This document shows positions 7,445 to 13,718 of a stretch of 29,895 nucleotides of DNA, piece by piece. Source of the stretch: Candidatus Aciduliprofundum sp. Its GTDB lineage: Archaea > Thermoplasmatota > Thermoplasmata > Thermoplasmatales > Aciduliprofundaceae. Position numbers and translations under genes: made by a program. The DNA lies in NCBI GenBank assembly GCA_015523135.1, contig WAKY01000001.1, positions 1 to 29,895 on the forward strand. Direction: 5' to 3'. The notes below the pieces were generated by a model, which saw only the letters and a program-made list of their open reading frames with translations, ran no database searches and was not told the DNA's origin. Numbering within the stretch: position 1 is the first letter of the stretch; each line of letters starts with the position of its first letter.

Positions 7445-8146
7445 ATGATTAATTTCCATATACATAGCACTTGGAGCGATGGCCTATATACTCCAGAAAT
7501 AATAGTTAGAGAGGCAATAAAGAAAAAGATGGAGAAAATAGCCATAACGGATCATTACGAGACAAAGAAGGTCAGCTCCATACCGAAAAAATATTTGAAA
7601 ATGTATGTGGAAGATTTGAAAGCCTTGCGAAAGAAGTATGGAGATAAAATAGATATTTACATAGGAATTGAGGTTGATTTTTCACCTCGCACAAATATTG
7701 ATGATTTGCCAAATTTTGAAAATTTTGATTTGGTTCTATTTGAATATGTTCAAGATTCTCTATGGGATGGATACCCTCTCTGGATGCTCCTTGATAAAAG
7801 AAAAGAAATAGATTCTCTTGTTATCTTAGCTCACAATGACCTAAACAAAAATTTTGGGGATGCAAATATAGATGCTTTTCTGCGAGTTTTAGAATCTGAT
7901 AAAATAGGAGTGGAATTGAATACGAGCATAAATTATACAAAGCTCGGCACTTACTACTACCGCCTTGCAGAAGAGATATTCAGAGAGATGAAAAATTACA
8001 AAATTCCAATATCTGTGGGGAGTGATATGCACGAGGAGATTGAGAGAATAGAGGATGTTAAAGATGCCCTCTCATTCATCCAAGAATTACATCTTGAAGA
8101 TAACCTAAAATTGTTCTTAAAGGAGGTGAGTAGAAATGAAGGATAA
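7445..8146 (+). CDS. PHP-domain metal-dependent hydrolase
   Basis: Protein of 233 residues with all four PHP motifs: HIHSTWSDG (H5, H7, D12 from the chosen start), ITDHYE, LAHNDL and GSDMHEE. These place it with histidinol-phosphatase-like PHP phosphoesterases that bind two or three metal ions. No histidine biosynthesis gene is nearby, so the substrate is unknown. ATG 7445 is chosen over GTG 7424: the PHP fold begins immediately after it, and an AT-rich box (GTTATTTTA) lies about 27 nt upstream, fitting a leaderless start. The last 11 nt overlap the next gene, whose strong ribosome site lies inside this gene. Divergent from the ferritin-like gene. Confidence 0.85.
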   Translation: MINFHIHSTWSDGLYTPEIIVREAIKKKMEKIAITDHYETKKVSSIPKKYLKMYVEDLKALRKKYGDKIDIYIGIEVDFSPRTNIDDLPNFENFDLVLFEYVQDSLWDGYPLWMLLDKRKEIDSLVILAHNDLNKNFGDANIDAFLRVLESDKIGVELNTSINYTKLGTYYYRLAEEIFREMKNYKIPISVGSDMHEEIERIEDVKDALSFIQELHLEDNLKLFLKEVSRNEG

Positions 8147-8939
8147 AGTTGCCATTGTTTGTGGTGCAAGCAGAGGTATGGGAAAAGCAATAGCAAAGGA
8201 GTTTGCAAAGAATGGGGCTAAAGTTGTTTTGGTTGCTCGCAATGAAGAGAATCTTTTAAAAACTATGCAAGAGATAACAACGGAGAATGTGCAGAGGTTT
8301 GATAGAGGGATAACAAACAGAGTTTTGGCCATTCCTGGGGATGTGAGGAATAAGGATGATATTGAAAGGGTAGTTAAAGAAACCATAGATGAATTTGGAG
8401 CAATACATATCTTGGTTAATAATGCAGGTGGCCCTCCAGCTGGATATTTTGAAGATTTCAAGGATGATGACTGGTACAATGCTTTCAATCTCACATTTAT
8501 GAGCGTGGTGAGATTCATACGAGAGGTGGCTCCATATATGAAGAACCAGAAGTATGGAAGGATAATTAATATAACATCAATGAGTGTGAAACAGCCAATA
8601 GACAATCTAATTCTTTCCAATACTATGCGCCTCGCTGTGGTTGGATTGGCAAAGACCCTTGCGACCCAGTGGGCAAAGTATGAAATTACAATAAACAACA
8701 TAGCTCCCGGACCCATATACACTGAGAGGATTAAAGAATTGTCTTGGAGCATAGCTGAGAAGAGGGGCATTACTTATGAGGAGGCATTAAAAAGTTGGAT
8801 TAAAGAGGTCCCAGCAGATAGGTTTGGAGAGCCAGAAGAGGTTGCCTATCTCGCTTCTTTCCTAGCTTCCGAGCGTGCAGGGTACATAACGGGCACGACA
8901 ATTCAAATAGACGGGGGCACAATAAAATTCGTTCTTTAA
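8136..8939 (+). CDS. short-chain dehydrogenase-like protein with altered catalytic tetrad
   Basis: Rossmann-fold protein of 267 residues. The nucleotide-binding GxxxGxG is present (G10, G14, G16 in CGASRGMG), as are NNAG (95-98), the strand-5 serine region ITSMS (146-150) and PGPI. Where active members have YxxxK, this protein has SxxxR (S161, R165 in LSNTMRLAV). It resembles the beta-ketoacyl reductase-like SDR subgroup that lacks a perfect catalytic tetrad. Oxidoreductase activity is therefore uncertain even though NAD(P) binding is likely. GGAGGTGA at 8121-8128 sets the ATG at 8136 and overlaps the PHP gene by 11 nt, so the two are translationally coupled. The 3' end overlaps the convergent MFS gene by 4 nt. 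Confidence 0.85.
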   Translation: MKDKVAIVCGASRGMGKAIAKEFAKNGAKVVLVARNEENLLKTMQEITTENVQRFDRGITNRVLAIPGDVRNKDDIERVVKETIDEFGAIHILVNNAGGPPAGYFEDFKDDDWYNAFNLTFMSVVRFIREVAPYMKNQKYGRIINITSMSVKQPIDNLILSNTMRLAVVGLAKTLATQWAKYEITINNIAPGPIYTERIKELSWSIAEKRGITYEEALKSWIKEVPADRFGEPEEVAYLASFLASERAGYITGTTIQIDGGTIKFVL

Positions 8940-10063
8940 TTTCTTTTTTCTCCAATTTTGAAAATTATTGCTCCAAGAAATGCAATTACAAAGGAGAATA
9001 CCATGAGATATCTATACTGATTTACAAAACTCATAAAAATCCCACCAATAATTGGACCTAAAAAAGCAGATATGCCTATTGATGAATTCAATAACCCCGT
9101 GGCTGTTGCTTTCTCTCTATTTTTCGTGGTTAGATAATTTAGAGAGCCCACATAGAGGAATGACCATGAGGTTGCTAGCATAACCTGAACCGGTATCATT
9201 TCCCAAACATTTGTTATTAAAGAATAAGATAAGAATGTGAGTGCGGATATAATCAACCCCCATAAAATCAAACTTGAACTTCTCTTTGTATCTGTATAAT
9301 AGAACATTATGAAAAATTGGGCGGTGGAATTTATTCCCATAGTTGCCGCTTGCCAGAAAGAGTTGCCGCCGATGGATTTTACAAAGAGTGGCCAGTAAGC
9401 CCAGATCATCGTTGCTGCAGAATGCCTGAATATGTACCCAAGGTAAAGATTCCAATTTCTTTTTATAACGGCCACAGGTATTCTTGGTACCTTCTCAATT
9501 CTAACACCAGAATCTTTTAGTTTGAATGATATTGCGAGGGCTATTAAGAAAATCAAAGAGGAAAAAATGTAAGTGGCTTTAAGTCCGAAAAAGATAGAAA
9601 TTATGCCGGCTATATAAGAGCCAATGGCCCATCCCGCTGCTCCAAAAGCAGATAACTTTCCCATTTTCATATTTTCATCATGAGCCAAAGAGATTACGGC
9701 TGCAGGAAATATTCCAGCTGCAAATCCTGCAACTATGCGAAGAAGTAAAAGTGAGTAATAATTCCAGTAGAAGTATTGCAAGAAAAATGCAATAGATGCT
9801 ACAAAGAATCCTGTGATGATAAATATCTTCCTTCCGTGCAAATCAGCCAACCGACCAAAAATCATAGAGGAGAGAAAATAAGATAAATTGTAAAATGAGT
9901 AAACTAATGCTATCTCCATGGGTGTTGCTCCAACACTGGCTGCTAAGGATGGTGTATAAGTTATAGAAAGCATTATGGCTGTGTACATCGCAACCTGGAT
10001 AGCATATATTTTTTTCTCCACTATTGACCCATGCTTTATGAGTTTAATTGCTTTTCCATACAA
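8936..10063 (-). CDS. MFS transporter
   Basis: Membrane protein of up to 375 residues with about twelve hydrophobic helices. The major-facilitator signature GRLADLHGRK lies between helices two and three, and a GPIIGG motif appears near helix eleven. Substrate is unknown; a sugar, drug or organic acid exporter are all possible. The start is uncertain. The longest frame begins at TTG 10063, but the AT-rich box that could drive it (10069-10084) would place the transcript start near 10053. A GTG at 10021, just before EKKIYAIQ, is the other option. It shares the short promoter region with tRNA-Gly and ends 4 nt inside the convergent SDR gene. Confidence 0.8.
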   Translation of the reverse strand: MYGKAIKLIKHGSIVEKKIYAIQVAMYTAIMLSITYTPSLAASVGATPMEIALVYSFYNLSYFLSSMIFGRLADLHGRKIFIITGFFVASIAFFLQYFYWNYYSLLLLRIVAGFAAGIFPAAVISLAHDENMKMGKLSAFGAAGWAIGSYIAGIISIFFGLKATYIFSSLIFLIALAISFKLKDSGVRIEKVPRIPVAVIKRNWNLYLGYIFRHSAATMIWAYWPLFVKSIGGNSFWQAATMGINSTAQFFIMFYYTDTKRSSSLILWGLIISALTFLSYSLITNVWEMIPVQVMLATSWSFLYVGSLNYLTTKNREKATATGLLNSSIGISAFLGPIIGGIFMSFVNQYRYLMVFSFVIAFLGAIIFKIGEKRN

Positions 10064-10106
10064 TTCTGCGTTAATTTAATATCCCTTTTCCCATATTACC
10101 TATAGG
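10064..10106. promoter_or_regulatory. tRNA-Gly promoter, shared with divergent MFS gene
   Basis: TTTAATATCC at 10075-10084 is centred 28 nt before the first base of tRNA-Gly, the usual archaeal TATA distance. The same AT-rich stretch reads as TATTAAATTA on the other strand and is the only visible promoter candidate for the MFS gene. Confidence 0.55.
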
Positions 10107-10178
10107 GCGGGTGTAGTCTAGTGGTTAGGACGGAGGCTTCCCAAGCCCCTGACCCGGGTTCGAATCCCGGCACCCGCA
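10107..10178 (+). tRNA. tRNA-Gly (anticodon CCC)
   Basis: A cloverleaf can be folded by hand. The acceptor GCGGGTG (10107-10113) pairs with CACCCGC (10171-10177), with discriminator A at 10178. The D arm is GTCT/GGAC, the anticodon loop TTCCCAA gives CCC, and the T arm is CCGGG TTCGAAT CCCGG. CCA is not encoded. One oddity is that the anticodon stem GAGGC/GCCCC has an A28-C42 mismatch where a G-C pair would be expected. No intron. A structured repeat follows two bases after the 3' end. Confidence 0.95.
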
Positions 10179-10180
10179 CT

Positions 10181-10223
10181 AAGCCCCTTTCTTAAGAATT
10201 AAGCGGCTTTACCCGTAAAGAAA
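10181..10223 (+). repeat. tRNA-associated repeat element, copy 1 (3' flank of tRNA-Gly)
   Basis: Begins AAGCCCCTTTCTTA and ends GCTTTACCCGTAAAGAA. AAGCCCCTT can pair with AAGCGGCTT (one mismatch) as a hairpin around CTTAAGAATT. CTTTACCCGTAAAG forms a second, perfect small hairpin. The element is about 90% identical over both arms to most of the tRNA-Asp intron at 12158-12198, differing mainly in the loop between the arms. It may act as the tRNA-Gly 3' trailer or terminator, or may be a mobile or duplicated intron sequence. Confidence 0.75.
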
Positions 10224-10376
10224 GAAAAAGGCCACATTTTGCTATACTTGTTCTCTCTCCGATAGAATTTTAAATAAATGACATAAGAAGGGACAATTTA
10301 CCTAAATAATTCCAGAAAGCAGGATAAGGTATTATTTTTTCTTGCATAGACATTCAATATTAAAAAATTAAAGAAA
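10224..10376. other. intergenic region without recognised genes
   Basis: About 150 AT-rich bases between the tRNA-Gly flank and the end of lat. It holds T-rich runs on both strands (for example ATTATTTTTTC on the plus strand at about 10330 and TTAATTTTTTAAT on the minus strand just after the lat stop) that could end transcription. No open frame, tRNA or sRNA box pattern is seen. Confidence 0.4.
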
Positions 10377-11708
10377 TCAGAGAAAGCGCAGAGTGCGCTC
10401 CATAATCTCGTATGCTATGTTTATCTCATCTTCTGTGATTATTAATGGTGGGCGGAATCTTATTCCCTTTGCTCCGCTCTTAAGTGTGAGCAAACCATTC
10501 TTGTACGCTTCCGCAAAGAACTTATCGCGCATCTCTGTAGTTGCGAGATCAAATGCATCAAATATTCCGCGACCACGGACATTGCTCACCTTATCAGGAT
10601 AATTCTCTTCAAGCTCATGGAGCATTTTGAGCATATAATCGCCCATCTTGGCTGCATTCTCCACAAGCTTATCATCGTGTATTATTTCAAGAATTCTTGT
10701 AGCTTTTACCATATCCACTATATTTCCGCCCCAAGTGGAGTTTATTCTGCTGGACACATGGAACACATTGTCCTCCACTTCATCCACCTTGGTGCCAACC
10801 ATTATACCACAGACCTTCATCTTCTTACCAAATGCCATTATATCCGGCTGTACATCAAAGTGCTCATGAGCCCACCATTTACCTGTAGCGCCAACACCTG
10901 TTTGAACTTCATCAATTATGAACATCACATCATTCTTGTGGAGAAGCTCTTGAACTGCTTGGAAATACTCCTTGCGGAAATGATTATCGCCGCCTTCGCC
11001 CTGTATTGGCTCCATTATAAATGCTGCGATATCCTCTTGATATTTGTCTATAGCTTCTTGAATTTCCTCTAAGCTCTTTTTCTCTAGTTCTTTAACTTTC
11101 TCTAGATTCTCTCCCTCCAGCGGGAATGTTATCTTTGGATTTGTAACCCTAGGCCATTCAAATTTAGGGAAGTACTTCGTTTTATTTGGATCAAATGTGT
11201 TTGTTAGGGCAATAGTGTAACCAGTGCGTCCATGGAAAGCCTCCTTAAGATGGATAACCTTCAACCTCTGTGTGTTGTCTTCTTTTCCATTGGCTAAATT
11301 CTTTCTCACACGCCAGTCAAAAGCAACCTTAAGAGCATTCTCCACAGCTAAAGCTCCACCAGAGATGAAGAAGAAGTACTTGAAATATGGGGGTGTGGCA
11401 TATTTGCTGAGAGTATCCACAAATTCAGCGTATTCTACTGTGTAAATATCGCTATTTGTGATTTTATTTATAGCTGTTCTTTGCAATTTCTTAAGGAATT
11501 CTGGCTCAAACATTCCTGGATGGTTCATGCCCAGAGCGCTGGTAGCAAAGAATCCGAAGAAATCAAGATAATATCTGCTATGCCTCGCATCGTAGAGCCA
11601 CATACCATGGCTCTTGTCAATATCCAGTACCATATCTAAACCGTCTGTGAGTATTCTCTCTCCTAAAACTTTATGAACTTCTTTAGGCGTTATCATATTT
11701 GAGGGCAT
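10377..11708 (-). CDS. lat: L-lysine 6-aminotransferase
   Basis: Class III PLP aminotransferase of 443 residues. It follows the lysine epsilon-aminotransferase pattern closely: TPKEVHKVLG at the start, GLDMVLDIDKSHG, FFISGGALAVENALK, EPIQGEGGD, IIDEVQTGVG, the PLP-lysine region AFGKKMKVCG and NSTWGGN. These align with recalled Mycobacterium tuberculosis LAT. The enzyme transfers the epsilon-amino group of lysine to 2-oxoglutarate, giving allysine/piperideine-6-carboxylate, the first step of one lysine catabolic route. The long frame starts at TTG 11720; ATG 11708 is used here, but ATG 11696 fits equally well, since the TATA box AATATATTTA (11721-11730) is rather close to 11708 and the LAT homology begins near 11696. 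It stands alone with no downstream partner gene. Confidence 0.9.
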   Translation of the reverse strand: MPSNMITPKEVHKVLGERILTDGLDMVLDIDKSHGMWLYDARHSRYYLDFFGFFATSALGMNHPGMFEPEFLKKLQRTAINKITNSDIYTVEYAEFVDTLSKYATPPYFKYFFFISGGALAVENALKVAFDWRVRKNLANGKEDNTQRLKVIHLKEAFHGRTGYTIALTNTFDPNKTKYFPKFEWPRVTNPKITFPLEGENLEKVKELEKKSLEEIQEAIDKYQEDIAAFIMEPIQGEGGDNHFRKEYFQAVQELLHKNDVMFIIDEVQTGVGATGKWWAHEHFDVQPDIMAFGKKMKVCGIMVGTKVDEVEDNVFHVSSRINSTWGGNIVDMVKATRILEIIHDDKLVENAAKMGDYMLKMLHELEENYPDKVSNVRGRGIFDAFDLATTEMRDKFFAEAYKNGLLTLKSGAKGIRFRPPLIITEDEINIAYEIMERTLRFL

Positions 11709-11780
11709 GGCAAGCCGCAATAAATATATTTGGATTAAAAGCTAATTTTAATTTTAACCAAAACAACTTTCTAGAAAAAC

Positions 11781-11893
11781 TGTGGGTTTCCGTACTTTCC
11801 CACCACCGAAAAGTTTCTTTGGGATGAAACACCTTTCTTAGAAACCACCAGCGAGTTCCTTAGGAAGAGACACCTACGGTTTCTCTCCCCACA
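11781..11893. ncRNA. candidate structured RNA or regulatory element, unassigned
   Basis: A GC-richer block in AT-rich surroundings with no supported frame. Its ends pair in two steps: TGTGGG (11781-11786) with CCCACA (11888-11893), and CCGTA (11790-11794) with TACGG (11875-11879). Inside are short hairpins GTTTC...GAAAC, TTTC-TTA-GAAA and TTCC-TTA-GGAA, and an imperfect 42-nt tandem repeat starting at ACCACC 11802 and 11844. On the plus strand an AT box at about 11745-11757 precedes it, and CTTTT follows at 11901. It does not resemble SRP RNA, RNase P RNA, 5S rRNA or C/D sRNA. Strand and transcription are unproven. Confidence 0.4.
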
Positions 11894-11905
11894 CTCTTCC
11901 CTTTT

Positions 11906-11944
11906 AAAAAATCTATTTTAGGGTGAAGCCCTTTTTAAAGGGCT
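11906..11944 (-). terminator. probable transcription terminator after tRNA-Ala
   Basis: An 8-bp perfect inverted repeat, AGCCCTTT (11927-11934) and AAAGGGCT (11937-11944), is followed on the minus strand by a run of six T (11911-11906). T runs are the known archaeal termination signal. The position is 18 nt downstream of the tRNA-Ala 3' end. Confidence 0.5.
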
Positions 11945-11960
11945 CTAAGAAAGCGGCTTA
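11918..11960 (-). repeat. diverged tRNA-associated repeat element, copy 3 (3' flank of tRNA-Ala)
   Basis: Reading from the tRNA-Ala 3' end on the minus strand, the flank begins AAGCCGCTTTCTTA, 13 of 14 bases identical to the element after tRNA-Gly. It later has GGGCTTCACCC-TAAAA, which recalls GCGGCTTTACCCGTAAA in the other copies. The middle differs and contains the terminator hairpin. Relationship to copies 1 and 2 is likely for the first part and weaker for the rest. Confidence 0.5.
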
Positions 11961-11961
11961 A

Positions 11962-12035
11962 TGGACCGGGCGGGATTTGAACCCGCGGCCTCCACATTGC
12001 GAATGTGGCGATCTACCGAGCTGATCTACCGGCCC
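11962..12035 (-). tRNA. tRNA-Ala (anticodon CGC)
   Basis: The minus strand reads acceptor GGGCCGG against CCGGTCC with discriminator A, and this includes the G3-U70 wobble pair that is the alanine identity signal. The anticodon stem-loop CCACA TTCGCAA TGTGG gives CGC, and the T arm is GCGGG TTCAAAT CCCGC. No intron and no encoded CCA. A TATA-like box (ATTTTTATAAT on the minus strand) is centred about 26 nt upstream of the 5' end. Confidence 0.96.
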
Positions 12036-12118
12036 TCTAGTTGGCAATTCGCCGAGATTATAAAAATATTGCGTCTTTCAAAAATCTTTAAATATTCTTT
12101 TTCATTTCGCTCCTTACT
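12036..12118. promoter_or_regulatory. divergent promoters of tRNA-Ala and tRNA-Asp
   Basis: Two separate TATA boxes are visible. ATTATAAAAAT (about 12057-12067), read on the minus strand, is centred about 26 nt from the tRNA-Ala 5' end. TTTAAATATT (12087-12096) on the plus strand is centred about 28 nt before tRNA-Asp. Confidence 0.65.
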
Positions 12119-12243
12119 GCCCCGGTAGTGTAGCGGCCTATCATGCGGGCCTGTCGTAGCCCCTTTCTAAATAAAGCAGCTTTACCCGTAAAGAAGGGGG
12201 TTGCTGATAGCCCGCGACCCGGGTTCAAATCCCGGCCGGGGCG
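12119..12243 (+). tRNA. tRNA-Asp (anticodon GTC) with intron
   Basis: The acceptor GCCCCGG (12119-12125) pairs with CCGGGGC (12236-12242), with discriminator G at 12243, the aspartate identity base. The anticodon stem CGGGC (12146-12150) pairs with GCCCG (12210-12214). The loop C-T-G-T-C gives anticodon GTC at 12153-12155. About 52 extra bases interrupt the loop at the canonical 37/38 position. The T arm is CCGGG TTCAAAT CCCGG. The aspS gene lies about 1.5 kb further on. Most of the intron matches the flank of tRNA-Gly. Confidence 0.95.
12157..12208 (+). other. archaeal tRNA-Asp intron (contains repeat element, copy 2)
   Basis: Boundaries are inferred from the mature tRNA consensus (G at position 37, A at 38) and may shift by a base or two. 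A canonical bulge-helix-bulge is not obvious by eye: TAGC/GCTG and CCC/GGG can pair inside the intron, but the central 4-bp helix with the anticodon is weak. Bases 12158-12198 carry AGCCCCTTTCT and GCTTTACCCGTAAAGAA, shared with 10182-10223. Confidence 0.75.
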
Positions 12244-12437
12244 CTGGGTAAGGTTCAGGATTTCCTCGGTTCGCTACTCTCAAATTTCCGAAATCCGCTA
12301 CTTCACTCACTCTCTCACCTCCATATCTTCATGATTTTGCCAGTTTGCACCCAACTTCGGTTATGGTTTGAGTCATTTATATTTTCACAAATCAAATTCT
12401 TTAAATACAGCAAAGGCATAGAACCTAGAGGATTTCT
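12244..12437. other. intergenic region before the antiporter, with promoter
   Basis: The part up to 12330 is C/T-rich on the plus strand and holds a 7-bp inverted repeat, GGATTTC (about 12257-12263) and GAAATCC (12290-12296). On the minus strand a perfect GGAGGTGA (12322-12315) precedes a GTG at 12310 with a 42-codon frame that runs antisense through tRNA-Asp. Near the right end TTTAAATAC (about 12401-12409) could be the TATA box of the antiporter gene. Confidence 0.4.
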
Positions 12438-13718
12438 ATGATACCATCTCCAACCTTTGAATTTGGCGTGGAGAATATTGCCCTCTCTCTAATGATTATT
12501 TTTCTATCTGGTGTTATTGCAATGCTTATTAGCAAAAAAACAAAGTTTCCTTACACCCCTCTTTTGCTATTTATGGGAATTCTTGTAGGACCTGTTCTAG
12601 GGTGGATTTTGCCTGAAGTTGCCAGAACATTGTTCTACTATGTTCGTGCCTTTGGACTTTTCATAGTTATGTTTGCAGCTGGGTTTCAAATAAACGTAAG
12701 GCTTTTGAAGAAGCATATAGGAGTTATTGCCCTCCTTGATACTGTTGGGCTCTTCATAACAGCTTTGCTATCTAGTTGGTTCTTTCAAATTCTTTTTCAT
12801 GTGCCTTGGACCATTGGATTTCTATTTGGAGCAATAGTATCAGGCACAGATCCTGCAACCCTAGTGCCTTTGTTCAAAGAGCATAAAATATCAAAAAATA
12901 TAGAAACAATAATAATCACAGAATCCATATTCAACGGTCCTCTAGCAATTATCCTAACCATGGTGGCTCTCATCATTGTATTACCTCAAATTCCTGCTGC
13001 TAAGCCTTTTATATCCTTTACACCTGGCGCTTCTGTGTATCTTGCTGCTGTTTTTTACTTTCTCTATCAAATCTTTGCGTCTGCTTTAATTGGTGGTGCC
13101 ATAGCAATTTTAACCTTTTGGACCATCAAAAAACTGAAAATATACAATTCACCTTTTACTGAAGTTCTCGGGTTAGGCATAGCCTTTGGAAGTTATGTTC
13201 TCGGAGAGTTCGCCTTTGCCTCGGGATTTCTCGTTGTAACAGTATTATCTCTAATTCTTGGGAATTATAGGGCATTTTTCAAGAATGGGGATAAGAATAT
13301 GGATAGTGCTGTGAAGAGAAACAGTGATTTTAACGATAAAATATCAACATTTTCCATAATTCTAATATTTGTTCTCCTTGGAGCCTCCCTGAATGCATTA
13401 GATATAACATTCAACACCATAATGTTGAGTGTAATTATAGCACTATTTGTGATATTTGTGGCTAGACCTCTCTCTACCTTAGTGATTTTGCCAAAAGTAG
13501 GATTTAAAAAATATTTGTTTATATCCCTGGAGGGGCCCAAAGGTGCTGTGGCAGCAAGCATGGCAACATTACCTTTAGCCCTAGGCACTATGTTAAATGA
13601 TGCTATCCTAATTCAGTGGGGTGAGCTCATACTTACCGCAACCCTTATGACTGTATTTCTCTCTATGATTCTGGAATCTGCCTGGATGATACACCTCAAG
13701 AAAAAGCTTCTATCTTAG
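12438..13718 (+). CDS. CPA1/CPA2-type cation:proton antiporter
   Basis: Membrane protein of 426 residues with about twelve helices, of the monovalent cation:proton antiporter superfamily (NhaP-like). The unwound-helix motif TDP is at 137-139 (GTDPATLVPL), and the following helix carries ESIFNGPLA (E162 to A170). Family members usually have ESxxND there; here Asn166 is kept but the next residue is Gly167 instead of aspartate. A further charged helix appears at RPLSTLVILP and LEGPKGAVAAS. It would move Na+ or K+ against protons across the cytoplasmic membrane for pH or salt balance. ATG 12438 follows GAGG at a suitable distance and a TATA-like TTTAAATAC about 32 nt upstream. The 3' end overlaps aspS by 4 nt. 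Confidence 0.87.
   Translation: MIPSPTFEFGVENIALSLMIIFLSGVIAMLISKKTKFPYTPLLLFMGILVGPVLGWILPEVARTLFYYVRAFGLFIVMFAAGFQINVRLLKKHIGVIALLDTVGLFITALLSSWFFQILFHVPWTIGFLFGAIVSGTDPATLVPLFKEHKISKNIETIIITESIFNGPLAIILTMVALIIVLPQIPAAKPFISFTPGASVYLAAVFYFLYQIFASALIGGAIAILTFWTIKKLKIYNSPFTEVLGLGIAFGSYVLGEFAFASGFLVVTVLSLILGNYRAFFKNGDKNMDSAVKRNSDFNDKISTFSIILIFVLLGASLNALDITFNTIMLSVIIALFVIFVARPLSTLVILPKVGFKKYLFISLEGPKGAVAASMATLPLALGTMLNDAILIQWGELILTATLMTVFLSMILESAWMIHLKKKLLS

Noticed and set aside
8117..8770. 217-codon minus-strand frame antisense to the SDR-like gene
   Set aside because: The plus-strand frame has conserved SDR motifs and a perfect ribosome site; the antisense frame shows no recognisable domain.
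11781..11900. Possible CRISPR repeat remains (GGTTTCCGTA, GAAAC ends)
   Set aside because: The motifs are short, not evenly spaced, lack identical repeats and unique spacers, and no cas gene is in the window.
10107..12243. Integrated plasmid or provirus between the tRNA genes
   Set aside because: The only gene inside is lat, a metabolic enzyme; no integrase, direct att repeats of a tRNA end, or viral gene was seen.
12143..12334. 63-codon plus-strand frame through tRNA-Asp
   Set aside because: It runs through the tRNA and its intron, has no ribosome site, and its composition is explained by the tRNA.
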